NCBI RefSeq assembly: GCF_010894435.1
Contig: NZ_JAAIXZ010000016.1
Location: 62,001 to 126,000, forward strand
DNA: 64,000 bases
Direction of reading: 5' to 3'
Source: Pyxidicoccus trucidator
Lineage (GTDB): Bacteria > Myxococcota > Myxococcia > Myxococcales > Myxococcaceae
A program made the translations under genes and the position numbers. Numbering within the stretch: the stretch's first letter is position 1; each line of letters starts with the position of its first letter. The notes beneath the pieces are model-generated. The model ran no database searches. It was not told the DNA's origin and worked only from the letters and a program-made list of their open reading frames with translations. This document shows, piece after piece, positions 17,212 to 26,053 of this stretch.

Positions 17212-19068
17212 CTACGGCTTCGGGAGCTTCGTCACGAAGCCGTCGGGGTCCCCCATCACCGTGTTCCTGTCGAAGTGGCCGCTCGTGAAGCCGCCGACGT
17301 AGAGGTTCCCGGCGGCATCCACCGTCACCCCGTTGCTGTACACGCCCTCGTGCGCTCCGTTGAGCAGCGCAGCATCCTGCTGGACGACCCACTGCCGCAG
17401 GCCGGCCGTGTCGAACTTCGCGACGAAGTTGTGCACGCCCGGAGCGCTCGCGCCCGTGGGGTTGCCGATGTCACCCGCGCCACTGCCGGTCAGGTACACA
17501 CCGGTCGCGTCGATGAAGAGCCCCGTGCCCCAGGCGCTGCCCGAGCCGCTGACCTCCCGGGTCCACTGCTTGACGCCGGAGGCGTCGAACTTCGTGACAT
17601 AGGGGTCTCCGCCGGCCGTCGGGTTCGGGTTGCCGTCCAGGCCGCCCGCGCTGGAGCCCGTCAGGTAGATGCTGCCCGCCGCATCCGTCCCCGAGCCATA
17701 CAGGGAGACGGCCGACGTCGGCGACCCGAGCTGCCGGGTCCACAGCTTCGTGCCGGCGCCGTCGTACTTCACGACGAAGAAGTCCTGTGTCCCCATGCGG
17801 ACGTTGCCGTCCAGGGCGCCATCCGTCCAGCCGGAGACGTAGACGTTCCCCGCGCCGTCCGCCGAGGCGCGCCGTCCATGCGTCCGCGTGCCCGCCGCGC
17901 CCATCCGCCGCGTCCACAGCCGGTTGCCCGCGCTGTCGTACTTCGACACGAAGGCGTCGCTGGTACCGATGCGGGCAGTGCCATCCAGCGCGCCCTCGAC
18001 CGTTCCGGCCAGGAAGACGTTGTCCGCGGCGTCCACCGCGGCCGCATACCCTTCCGTGCTGGACCCCACGTTCCCGAGCTGCCGCGTCCACTGCCGCACG
18101 CCCGTGTAGCGGGTCTTCATCAGGAAGGCCTCCCGGTAGCCCGTGCTCGGGGTGCCGTCGATGGACCCGTCCACGAAGCCGGCCACGTAGATCTCCTCCC
18201 ACGTCCGGTTGTGCGCGACGCCGTAGCCCAGCGCGATGCCGCCGGGCGCGCCAATCTGCGCGGACCAGATCTTCGCCCCGTTCCAGTCCCGTGCCTGGAG
18301 GAAGCCGTCCAGCAGACCGACGAGCGGGGTGCCGTCCAGGCCCGGCTGCGTCATGCCCGTGACGTAGGTGCGCCCGGCCGGGTCCCCGGTGATGTCATGC
18401 ACGCGGGTGAAGCCCGCGGGCGAACCGGTGGTCCGCGTCCACGTCGCCTGCGTCACCGGGTACGTCGCGGTGACGCAGTTGAGCAGCTCGAGCTTCCCCA
18501 GGGACACCACGACGATGCCGGCGCGCGTGTCGTTGTCGTCGGTGATGTGCAGCCGGTAGCGGGTGTACGCACCCGGCGTGGTGACCGCGAACTCGCGCCG
18601 CTCATGGCCCGCCCAGTTGACCTGGTTCGTCCGGGTATCGACCACCACCCAGCCGGAGCCGTTCCAGCCCTCGAGCGTCCAGTGCTTGGGCGCCCGTGTG
18701 GTGATGGAGCCGTTGGCGTAGTTGATGGCGTAGCGGTGGACCGTCTTCGCCCCGTTGAACCACTGGTAGCCAAGCCACGCCGGCGTCTGGTTCTCGGCGG
18801 AGATCCACAGGGTCGCGGCACCGCTGTCGAGCGCCTGCCAGGCCTCGTAGGACGTGCTGTAGACACCGGAGCGAGTCACGAGGCCCGAGGGCGTGGTCAG
18901 CCCCGTCATGGCCGGCACCACGTTCTCACAGGCCAGGCCCTGGGTCTGGGTGCCCAGCATCTCCCCGGCCTCGGGAAGGGGGGACTGCTCGCTGCCGCAG
19001 CCCGGCGCGGTCGTCAGGAGCAGCGCGCCCGACAGGAAGATGCTTCGAAAGGGATTTTGGATTCTCAA
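17212..19068 (-). CDS. Surface lipoprotein with discoidin (F5/8C) domain and SBBP beta-propeller repeats
   Basis: A 618-residue exported protein. I start at the TTG at 19068 because GAGGAGA stands five bases upstream and the product then has a clean lipoprotein signal, RIQNPFRSIFLSGALLLTT with lipobox TAPGC. Residues 55-200 look like an F5/8 type C (discoidin, CBM32-like) sugar-binding domain (QTPAWLGYQW, YAINYANGSITT, HWTLEGWNGSGW). From about 215 to the end are seven or so SBBP-type blades, each with a core like VYVSGWTDGALDGN, then DxFVxKYD and LWTRQLG. A lipid-anchored binding protein on the cell surface is the likely product. No catalytic residues are seen. It ends at the hairpin at 17166-17199. 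Confidence 0.8.
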   Translation of the reverse strand: MRIQNPFRSIFLSGALLLTTAPGCGSEQSPLPEAGEMLGTQTQGLACENVVPAMTGLTTPSGLVTRSGVYSTSYEAWQALDSGAATLWISAENQTPAWLGYQWFNGAKTVHRYAINYANGSITTRAPKHWTLEGWNGSGWVVVDTRTNQVNWAGHERREFAVTTPGAYTRYRLHITDDNDTRAGIVVVSLGKLELLNCVTATYPVTQATWTRTTGSPAGFTRVHDITGDPAGRTYVTGMTQPGLDGTPLVGLLDGFLQARDWNGAKIWSAQIGAPGGIALGYGVAHNRTWEEIYVAGFVDGSIDGTPSTGYREAFLMKTRYTGVRQWTRQLGNVGSSTEGYAAAVDAADNVFLAGTVEGALDGTARIGTSDAFVSKYDSAGNRLWTRRMGAAGTRTHGRRASADGAGNVYVSGWTDGALDGNVRMGTQDFFVVKYDGAGTKLWTRQLGSPTSAVSLYGSGTDAAGSIYLTGSSAGGLDGNPNPTAGGDPYVTKFDASGVKQWTREVSGSGSAWGTGLFIDATGVYLTGSGAGDIGNPTGASAPGVHNFVAKFDTAGLRQWVVQQDAALLNGAHEGVYSNGVTVDAAGNLYVGGFTSGHFDRNTVMGDPDGFVTKLPKP

Positions 19069-19314
19069 GATCTCTCCTCGGTTCCGTGCGTTGAAGGCAC
19101 GGAGACTCCGGAGCCAGCCGTGTCGGCGGCTTCCGGGTGGCATCGTTGATACCGGCGCCTGCCCGCACGCCCGGGATGTATGTGATGAAATGGCCGGGGC
19201 TGGTGACGAGCCTGCCCCTGGCCGGGACGAAGCGTGACGGAGCGGCGGCGGGCGGTACGCAACTTTTGAGCAGTTCCACGGATAATCCACCTCAAGCTGG
19301 CTGGAGGCCTCTGC

Positions 19315-20757
19315 GTGTCATCCATCTCCCCGACTTCTTCTCGCCCTGCCGAGCTTCGGCCGCAGTCCGTTACTCCCCAGGAGGCCCCGGTCCCGGTGGC
19401 GCCCCAGGAGCCCCAGGCTCCTCCGGCGGCGGAGACGCCCCGTGCCGACCCCACCCAGCGCTACGTCGACGGCATGGAAGCGGAGACCGATGCGCGGCGA
19501 CGTCAGGCCGAGGCGGCGGTCAGCGCACAGCCCACGGCACCGGTAAGAGACCCGAACCCGGTACGGACGCTCGACGAGATTTCCCGGGGCATCGGGGAGC
19601 GGACGGGCACCCTCCAGCGCGCCAATACCCAGGTCGAGCGCCTGGAGCGAGACCTGCAGCAGCAGCTTCGTGAGCGTGGCCCCGCCCTCGGTGAGGCCGA
19701 GCGCGAGCAGCAGCGCACCGCGTTTCGCACCCGCCCCGAGAATGCCCGGCACTATGCCGAGGTGGACCGCGCGGCCGTCGAGCTGAGCGGCTACATGGCG
19801 CAGAACGCCGGCCGGCTCCGGGACGCGACGGCCAGCCTGCAGCAGGCGCAGGGGCCGATGGCCGGACATGCCGCCCTCCGCATGGCGCAGGCGAACCAGG
19901 CACTCGCCGAGGCGCGCCCCCACACGCCGGAGGCCGCGAGCACGGTGCTCAAGAACCTCGGCAATGCGGCGGACGTCCTTGGCGGTGGAGCCTCCGCAGG
20001 CGCGGAGGTGTTCGATGGCTTCGCGGCCGCGTCGCGCCGGCTGGTCTCGAACGCGGGAGGCGCACTGGGCATCGCGGGAGGCGTGTTCAGCGGCGCCGAC
20101 CGGCTGAGGACTCTCGGCGAGGGACGTGGCAACGCGGGGGACGTGGCGGGGCTGGTGGGCGACGGAGTGGGCATCGCGGGAACCCTCGGGGGCTGGGGCG
20201 CGGCGGCGGCGGAGCAGGCCGGACTTCGCGGCGCGGCGGCCCTGGGCCTGGCCTCCGGAGTGGCCGCGGTCGGAGGCTTCGCCGTGAGCGTCGGCGGGTC
20301 GCTGTACTCCAACCATGTCGAGCGCCAGCGGACCCAGGCGGACGCGGAGCGGACCCTCCGCGACGCCGGGCATGACCCGGCCACCGCCAACGGCATCGCC
20401 TACGCACAGCCGCGCACCCTGCGGGCCTACGAGCAGGCGGGCTTCAGCCCCGAGCAGGTCCAGGCGCTCGCCCGTAACGCGCCCGACGCCCTGCGGCTCA
20501 CCGGCGACGTGAGCCAGCGGTTCCTGTCGGTGGCGCGCGGCGCGGGCCTGAGCAACGACGAGATTGGCAGCCTCCTGCGCGCCGCGGGCAGCAGCGCGGT
20601 GCCGCTGGTGATGCGCGGCTCGGAGATGGCCTCCGACGGCGTGCCGACCTCCCGCGAGGCCTTCCTCGGGCAGCTCGGTACGCGCAGCTTCCATGGCGAT
20701 CCGCAGCAGCTCGCGCCCGCCATCGAGTTCCTGCGCGGCCTGCCCATCCGCCCCTGA
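19315..20757 (+). CDS. Unrecognised protein with Pro-rich leader and Gly/Ala-rich hydrophobic core
   Basis: A 480-residue protein I do not recognise. It starts at GTG 19315 with GGAGG eight bases upstream. Residues 1-45 are Pro/Gln/Ala-rich with no signal peptide. Residues 80-190 are charged, helical and probably coiled coil (LERDLQQQLRERG). Residues 230-330 are Gly/Ala-rich and semi-hydrophobic (GIAGGVFSGADR, VAGLVGDGVGIAGTLGG), like membrane-inserting segments of effector or pore-forming proteins, and the C-terminus (340-480) is soluble. The Pro-rich start resembles those of the proteins at 46,262 and 47,867. It is followed after eight bases by a lipoprotein methyltransferase gene. A secreted effector is possible but unproven. 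Confidence 0.6.
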   Translation: MSSISPTSSRPAELRPQSVTPQEAPVPVAPQEPQAPPAAETPRADPTQRYVDGMEAETDARRRQAEAAVSAQPTAPVRDPNPVRTLDEISRGIGERTGTLQRANTQVERLERDLQQQLRERGPALGEAEREQQRTAFRTRPENARHYAEVDRAAVELSGYMAQNAGRLRDATASLQQAQGPMAGHAALRMAQANQALAEARPHTPEAASTVLKNLGNAADVLGGGASAGAEVFDGFAAASRRLVSNAGGALGIAGGVFSGADRLRTLGEGRGNAGDVAGLVGDGVGIAGTLGGWGAAAAEQAGLRGAAALGLASGVAAVGGFAVSVGGSLYSNHVERQRTQADAERTLRDAGHDPATANGIAYAQPRTLRAYEQAGFSPEQVQALARNAPDALRLTGDVSQRFLSVARGAGLSNDEIGSLLRAAGSSAVPLVMRGSEMASDGVPTSREAFLGQLGTRSFHGDPQQLAPAIEFLRGLPIRP

Positions 20758-20765
20758 AGCTCAAG

Positions 20766-21458
20766 ATGACTCTCCTTCGTGCGCCTGCAACGCCCCGTCG
20801 TCTCGCATGGCTGTTGCTCTGCCTCGTGACGGCCACGACAGGCGCATGTCGCTGTGAGGGCGGCGAGGTGACGCGTCGCGAGCCCGACCGGATGTCGATG
20901 GAGGCTTCCGCGCTGGAGCAGCCCGTCCCACTCCATGGGGTCGGCGGGGTCGAAGGCGTGCAACCCGCGTATGACCAGTCCCGGCAGCCGGCCAGGTTCA
21001 TCGCCGCGCTGGAGATTGCCCCGGGACAGCGGATTGCCGATGTCGGAGCCGGTCTTGGCTACTTCACGCTGCGACTCTCGGATGCAGTCGGTCCAGCGGG
21101 ACAGGTGGTCGCGACCGACATCAACGATGAAGCCCTCGCGAGGCTTCGCGCGCGTGTGTCCGAGCGGAAGAACGTCGTGGTGCGGAAGGTGGCGCCGGAC
21201 GAGCCAGGCCTCGAACCCGGCGCGTACGACCTGATACTTCTTTCCGAGGTGGACCACTTCCTCGCGGACCGGAAGGACTTCCTGACCAGGCTGCGTGCCG
21301 CACTCACTCCGAATGGCCGTGTTGCGGTGACGCACCTCCGGGCGATGCGTCCACCGCTTGTCGCCGCAGCCCAGGAGGCGGGCTACTCCATCGTGTCCGA
21401 GTACGACGGCCTTCCGGACCACTACCTGCTCTTCCTGCAACCCTCGTCCAGCCAGTGA
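20766..21458 (+). CDS. Class I SAM methyltransferase fold with lipoprotein signal
   Basis: A 230-residue protein. The N-terminus, about 28 residues ending in lipobox TTGAC, is a lipoprotein signal, so the chain should be exported and lipidated. The rest is a class I methyltransferase: motif I IADVGAGLGYFTLRL, the acidic ribose loop VVATDIND, motif IV YDLILLSEVDHFLAD and post-motif LTPNGRVAVTHL. S-adenosylmethionine is not expected outside the cytoplasm, so either the signal is not cleaved or used, or the domain has been re-purposed. It lies eight bases after the Pro-leader gene, so the two probably share a transcript. Substrate unknown. Confidence 0.8.
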   Translation: MTLLRAPATPRRLAWLLLCLVTATTGACRCEGGEVTRREPDRMSMEASALEQPVPLHGVGGVEGVQPAYDQSRQPARFIAALEIAPGQRIADVGAGLGYFTLRLSDAVGPAGQVVATDINDEALARLRARVSERKNVVVRKVAPDEPGLEPGAYDLILLSEVDHFLADRKDFLTRLRAALTPNGRVAVTHLRAMRPPLVAAAQEAGYSIVSEYDGLPDHYLLFLQPSSSQ

Positions 21459-21771
21459 CCCTGCGTGGTCAGGCGTGCGTGCGTCAGCACCCAGGCTCGG
21501 AGGATGCGGCAACTCCTCGCCCATTCGCTCTGTGAAGCTCAGGGCCTCGCGCCAACAGCGTCATCGGCATCCCAACCAGGCGCGGGCAGGCGACAGGCCC
21601 CCTGGCGGTTGCCCGTCAGGTCGCCCCCTTCCACCGCTTTCATTGGCCAACCCGCCGGCCGTGGTGTTGATGGTGAGGGCGGCGGCGAGAGCGCAGGACG
21701 GCTCACACGCCCGTACGCCTCGGCGCGGGAGCGTTTATACTCGCGCCATTCGGAAGGTCGGGTTTCGTCTC
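21459..21771. other. Intergenic region, 313 bases, no gene seen
   Basis: I see no convincing coding sequence, tRNA or precursor-peptide gene here. There is a TATACT at 21736-21741 that could be a -10 element for the downstream radical SAM gene, but there is no good -35 at the right distance. Confidence 0.5.
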
Positions 21772-23490
21772 ATGCATGGCCGTCGCGTCCTCTCTCCAGT
21801 CCTCCTTGTCGGCGCCGGAACCGGCGAGGCCACCTGTGGAATCCTCTACCTCGCGAGCTATCTGCGACGGGGAGGAATCGAGGCCTTCGTCCGGCTCTTC
21901 GACGGGGACGAATCCGAAGACGAGGTGACCCGCTCGCTCGAAGCCATGGTGGCCCGAGTGCGCCCCCGGCTCGTCGGCATCAGCCTCAAGTGGTTCCACC
22001 ATGTCCACCGCGCGCTGCTCCTGGCCCGGACGCTGCGCAAGATCGACCCCGAAATCCGAATCGTCCTGGGCGGCAACACCGCGTCGTACTGGTGGCGGGA
22101 GCTGGAGGCGTTCGACTGCATCGACCACATCGTCCTGGGCGACGGCGAGCTGCCGCTGCTGGCGCTCTGCCAGGGCGACCCCTCCCCGCCCAACTGCGTC
22201 TCCCGGGCGCCGGACGGCACCCCGCGACGGTTGCCGCTCGCGTACGTGCAGGGCGCCACGAACAGCGAAGACGTCTACTACTCGCACTTCAACGACATCT
22301 TCCTGAGCCACCAGGACCGCCACGCCTTCTCGGGGTGGGTCGCGCCCGGCAAGGGGTGCGGCGAGAACTGCCTCTATTGCGGCGGGGCGCGCGGCAACCA
22401 GAAGGCGGCCTTCGGACGCGCGAAGCCGTTCCTGCGGTCCGAGGAGAGCGTGCGCCGCGACCACCAGGAGATCGTCAACCGGACGTGGCAGCTCCGCTAT
22501 GACTTCTCGGGAAGCTCGGCGGCGTTCCTGCAAAGCACCTGGGCGGGGGTCGACCTCTCACGCCACTCCTGCACGTATTTCCTGTGGGGGGTAGCCCCGC
22601 CCAAGCTCGTCGACGCGCTCGCCGAAACCTTCGAGCAGGTCTACATGGTGCTCGACGTCGGCTGCTTCTCGGAACAGCAGCGGCACGAGCAGATGCGTCG
22701 CGGCCTGCTCAAGCCGTGTGCCTCGGACCAGCAGCTCCTCGAGCTCATCGAAAGCTGCCGCCGCCATCCGAACCTGGGCATCGAGGTCTCCGGAATCGCG
22801 GGCCTCCCCTTCGCCAGCGCCGCCACTCTCGAAGAGGAGGTTCGCCTGGTGGAGCGAGTCATCAGCCTCGACTGCGTGGTGGGCTACCAGCGACTCGAAG
22901 CGCAGCCCGGGGCGCTCGTCACCGAGCACCCCGCGCGGTTCGACATGGAGACCGAAGCGCGAACGTTCCCGGAGTTCCTCGACTACTTCGAGCGACGCGA
23001 GCCAGGAGCGGTGACGGTGCCGATGCTGCGCTTCCGCGACGCGGCGCTTGAGAAGGAAGTGCAGCGCACCTCGGACCACGTGGATGCCCTCGCGTGGGCG
23101 CACAGGGACGCGAGGCGAAGGATTGCCATCAACGGACGCACGCGCCTGTTGAACACCGCCCCTTCGACGCTTCAGTTCAAGCTCGGTGATTGGTTGGGAC
23201 CGCACCGGGTCCCCGCGAAGGTGGCGCAGGAGCAGGTGACTGTCGTGCGGTCGGTGGATGGAACGGGCATGGTCTGCGCACCGTCGCTCAACCCGCGAAG
23301 GTTCACCGACCCGACGCTGGACCAGGGCGAGGACGGGAAGATTCTCCTGACCACCCTGGCCGCCTTCGAGCGCCCGACGACGGTCGCCACCGCCGTGGAG
23401 CAATTGAGGGCGAAGGTGAGGCTCGACCCGGGCTCGGCGCACGAGGTCATCGAGCATCTCGTCGACGGGCGCTTCCTGCAGCCGGCGTAA
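21772..23490 (+). CDS. B12-binding-domain radical SAM protein
   Basis: A 572-residue enzyme. Residues 5-130 are a cobalamin-binding-type domain (LVGAGTGEATCGILYLASYL, PRLVGISLKWFHHV, IRIVLGGNTAS, IVLGDGELPLL). The radical SAM core starts near 185 with the cluster cysteines C196, C200 and C203 in GCGENCLYCGG, a CX3CX2C triad that binds the [4Fe-4S] cluster cleaving SAM. The last 50 residues (LLTTLAAFERPTTVATAV to FLQPA) look like a small winged-helix or PqqD-like domain. Reactions in this class include methylation at unactivated carbon and ring chemistry. I saw no precursor peptide or obvious substrate gene nearby, so the substrate is open. The start at ATG 21772 is chosen because it opens the B12 domain; GGAAGG lies 14 bases upstream, a little far. 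Confidence 0.85.
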   Translation: MHGRRVLSPVLLVGAGTGEATCGILYLASYLRRGGIEAFVRLFDGDESEDEVTRSLEAMVARVRPRLVGISLKWFHHVHRALLLARTLRKIDPEIRIVLGGNTASYWWRELEAFDCIDHIVLGDGELPLLALCQGDPSPPNCVSRAPDGTPRRLPLAYVQGATNSEDVYYSHFNDIFLSHQDRHAFSGWVAPGKGCGENCLYCGGARGNQKAAFGRAKPFLRSEESVRRDHQEIVNRTWQLRYDFSGSSAAFLQSTWAGVDLSRHSCTYFLWGVAPPKLVDALAETFEQVYMVLDVGCFSEQQRHEQMRRGLLKPCASDQQLLELIESCRRHPNLGIEVSGIAGLPFASAATLEEEVRLVERVISLDCVVGYQRLEAQPGALVTEHPARFDMETEARTFPEFLDYFERREPGAVTVPMLRFRDAALEKEVQRTSDHVDALAWAHRDARRRIAINGRTRLLNTAPSTLQFKLGDWLGPHRVPAKVAQEQVTVVRSVDGTGMVCAPSLNPRRFTDPTLDQGEDGKILLTTLAAFERPTTVATAVEQLRAKVRLDPGSAHEVIEHLVDGRFLQPA

Positions 23491-23575
23491 GGCACCCGGC
23501 GCCTTGATGCCGGGGCTGCGCTCGTAGAGCACGGAGCCTCCGAAGGCGCCGCGCACGCCCTGCGGATGGCTATTT

Positions 23576-23597
23576 CAAGAAAATACTGATTTTCTTG
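23576..23597. promoter_or_regulatory. AT-rich perfect inverted repeat upstream of the amidase gene
   Basis: CAAGAAAAT, ACTG, ATTTTCTTG is a perfect nine-base dyad with a four-base spacer, in one of the few AT-rich patches of the window, 80 bases before the amidase start. It may be an operator; it could also act as a hairpin terminating the radical SAM transcript. Confidence 0.4.
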
Positions 23598-23676
23598 GGA
23601 TACAGGAAGAGCATCCTGCCTCTGTCTCCAGGAGGGAGCCGTCACTTCACCTCCCCCCTCGCAAGGAGTGCCGTGC

Positions 23677-25284
23677 ATGCATCCGTTCCGTAAGCCCCTG
23701 GTCACCCTGACCGCCGCGCTATCCCTGGCCGCCTGTGGTCCGCAGGAATCCCCTCCACCCGAGACGCCGGCAGCCGTCGAGGACGCGCGCACCCCCACCC
23801 AGCGCGAGGCAGAGCGCACCCCGTACGCGCTGGACGCGGCCTTTGCCCAGGCCGCCAGGGAGTCTGGCGTCCCGGCCGACCTGCTCAAGGCCTACGCCTA
23901 CGCGGAGACCCGGTGGGAGATGGTGCAGGGCCATGAGGAGTTCGCGGGCCTGCCCGCGGCGCACGGCCTGATGGCCCTGCGCGGCTCCCAGGTCTCCGAG
24001 GGTGCGCGGCTGGCCGGACTGTCCGAGGAGGCAGTGCGCACCCAGCCCGAGGCCAACATCCGGGCCGCCGCCGCGCTGCTGTCGGCGTACGCGGACGAGC
24101 TGGGTGTGGACCGCTCGGACGTGGGCGCGTGGGCTCCGGCCGTCGCGAAGCTCAGCGGCATCTCCGGCACCGAGGCGCAGGCGCAGTTCATCCATCAGGC
24201 CGTGTATGGCGTGCTGCGTGAGGGCGCGGAAGCACGGACGCCCGAAGGGCGGGTGGCCGTGTCGCTACCGGCCACCCAGGTGCAGGCGCGGTTCGTCTCG
24301 CCCGGCGTGCACGCGATGGCCTCGGGCCCGGACTACGCGGCCTCCATCTGGCGCCCTTCGACGAACTTCAACGCGCGTCCCGCGGGCACCGACATCTCGA
24401 TGGTCGTCATCCACACCTGCGAGGGCGGCTATTCGGGCTGCTGGGGCTGGCAGGTCAACCCCGACTCCGATGTCAGCGCGCACTACACGGTGAACGAGAG
24501 CGGCAGCGAGGTGTCGCAGCTGGTGCGCGAGACGGACCGCGGCTGGCACGTGGCGGCCCCCTACGACTGCGGCCTCAACGGCAGCGTGCTGTGCGGCCTC
24601 AATGGGGTGTCGGTGAACAACTTCTCGGTGGGCATCGAGCACGCGGGCTACGCCAGCCAGACGTCCTTCCCGGCCGGGCAGATTGACGCCTCGGCGAAGC
24701 TGACGTGCGACATCACCCGCGACCGGACGGTGGTGCGTGACAGCTATCACATCGTGGCGCACGGCCGGCTGCAGCCGAACAACCGCACGGACCCGGGTCC
24801 CAACTGGCCGTGGACCACGTACCTCAACAAGGTGAAGTCGTACTGCGGGGACACCACCTCGGGCGTCATCATCGACAGCAACAACGCCAACAACGACATC
24901 AGCCAGTATTACGTCGAGGTGACGGGCACCAACTGGGTCTCCTCCACGAACGTGGGGGGCTATTACGGCTCGGGCTACTTCGTCGCCACCACCGCGCCGG
25001 TGTCGGAGCCGGTGACGTTCTGGTTCCACCTGCCGACGGCGGCCACCAGGACGGTCGACGGGTGGTGGACCTCGGCCACGGACCGCTCCACGCAGGCGCC
25101 CTTCAACGTCTTCAACGCGTCCAACACCAAGCTGGGCACGGTGTACGTGAATCAGCAGACGGGCGGCAGCGCCTGGAACACATTGGGCACCTTCAGCTTC
25201 TCCGCGGGCTGGAACAAGGTGCAGGTCAGCCGGTGGACGGCGTCCGGCGCCTACGTCGTCGCGGACGCCGTCCGCGTCCGGTAA
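23677..25284 (+). CDS. N-acetylmuramoyl-L-alanine amidase lipoprotein with golvesin-like C-terminal domain
   Basis: A 535-residue peptidoglycan hydrolase. AAGGAG eight bases upstream selects the ATG at 23677, giving a lipoprotein signal with lipobox SLAAC. Residues 50-180 look like a lytic-transglycosylase-like helical domain ([23 protein letters not shown]). Residues 235-385 are an Amidase_2 domain: the zinc ligand His in [24 protein letters not shown] and [17 protein letters not shown], which cleaves the amide between MurNAc and L-Ala. Residues 397-535 form a beta-sandwich like the golvesin/xanthan-lyase CBD domain ([29 protein letters not shown]). Two hydrolase-type domains and a binding domain on a lipid anchor suit wall turnover or attack on prey walls. 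Confidence 0.87.
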   Translation: MHPFRKPLVTLTAALSLAACGPQESPPPETPAAVEDARTPTQREAERTPYALDAAFAQAARESGVPADLLKAYAYAETRWEMVQGHEEFAGLPAAHGLMALRGSQVSEGARLAGLSEEAVRTQPEANIRAAAALLSAYADELGVDRSDVGAWAPAVAKLSGISGTEAQAQFIHQAVYGVLREGAEARTPEGRVAVSLPATQVQARFVSPGVHAMASGPDYAASIWRPSTNFNARPAGTDISMVVIHTCEGGYSGCWGWQVNPDSDVSAHYTVNESGSEVSQLVRETDRGWHVAAPYDCGLNGSVLCGLNGVSVNNFSVGIEHAGYASQTSFPAGQIDASAKLTCDITRDRTVVRDSYHIVAHGRLQPNNRTDPGPNWPWTTYLNKVKSYCGDTTSGVIIDSNNANNDISQYYVEVTGTNWVSSTNVGGYYGSGYFVATTAPVSEPVTFWFHLPTAATRTVDGWWTSATDRSTQAPFNVFNASNTKLGTVYVNQQTGGSAWNTLGTFSFSAGWNKVQVSRWTASGAYVVADAVRVR

Positions 25285-25304
25285 TTCCGGCCGAGCAGGG
25301 CTCC

Positions 25305-25334
25305 GGCGCCAGGAGGCTCCATGCCCCTGGCGCC
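25305..25334. terminator. Bidirectional GC hairpin between convergent genes
   Basis: GGCGCCAGG (25305-25313) pairs perfectly with CCTGGCGCC (25326-25334) around a 12-base loop, between the amidase and the outer-membrane protein gene. Confidence 0.6.
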
Positions 25335-25345
25335 CATGGGGCCAG

Positions 25346-26053
25346 TCAGAAGGTGGCGCCGAACCGCAGGATGTCCAGGTTCAGGTCCACGATGCGCTGG
25401 TCCTTCCACTCGTTTGCGCTCGGCATTCCGTACAGAGCACCGAAGTCGAACTTCTCGCGCCGCTGGTTCCAGGCGTAGCCCACGCCCACGCCGATGACCG
25501 GGGCGAGGAAGGAGCGCGAGCGCGCTCTCGTCTTCCGGTATCCCACGTCGAAGCCGAACGTGACTTGTCCCCCCGTCTCGTTCCTTTCGTCGCCCTCCTC
25601 CACTCCTCCCGTCAACTCCGTCCCGCGTGCCGCATCGTGGACCCACATGCCAGCCACCCGAGGCTGGATGAACAGCCCGTCGCCCCGCTCACCGGGCCAG
25701 GGCGTCCAGGCCACACCCACGGAGGCCTTGAGCGCCCGGACCGTGCCGCAGCGCGCGGGGGTGCCGTGCAAGACGCTACAGGGGTCTCGCATCAGCATGG
25801 GCGTGACTTCGAAAACCCAGTCAGTCGTGTCCGACAAGCGCAGGTTCAGGCCCACTGGAAGCGCGACATGAAGGCCGAGGCCCAGGGGCGGCACCAATAA
25901 CATCAGCGACCAATGCCCGATCGGCGACTTGGTCCAGATGGCATGCGCGGCTCGCGCCTCCTTCGGCTTCGCTGGGGCCACTGGAACATCCAGCCCCTGG
26001 GCCCGTGCCGTTGCAGCGAAGAGAAGAATCGCGGCCAGTATCGTCCTGTTCAA
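25346..26053 (-). CDS. Predicted outer-membrane beta-barrel protein
   Basis: A 235-residue exported protein. The TTG at 26053 has GGGAG seven bases upstream and gives a clean signal peptide, NRTILAAILLFAATARAQG, so I use it; the in-frame ATG at 26098 would add unlikely residues. The mature chain alternates polar and hydrophobic residues in short strands (GLGLHVALPVGLNLRL, TFGFDVGYRKTRARS, APVIGVGVGYAW) and ends in Phe (LDILRFGATF), the usual C-terminal signal for Bam-assembled barrels. Two Cys in the middle may form a loop disulfide. About eight strands fit. No ligand can be named. Confidence 0.7.
   Translation of the reverse strand: MNRTILAAILLFAATARAQGLDVPVAPAKPKEARAAHAIWTKSPIGHWSLMLLVPPLGLGLHVALPVGLNLRLSDTTDWVFEVTPMLMRDPCSVLHGTPARCGTVRALKASVGVAWTPWPGERGDGLFIQPRVAGMWVHDAARGTELTGGVEEGDERNETGGQVTFGFDVGYRKTRARSRSFLAPVIGVGVGYAWNQRREKFDFGALYGMPSANEWKDQRIVDLNLDILRFGATF

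Noticed and set aside
21459-21771. Short ORF from ATG 21504 as a radical SAM precursor peptide
   Set aside because: It is the beginning of a long shadow frame running into the radical SAM gene; it has no leader/core pattern.
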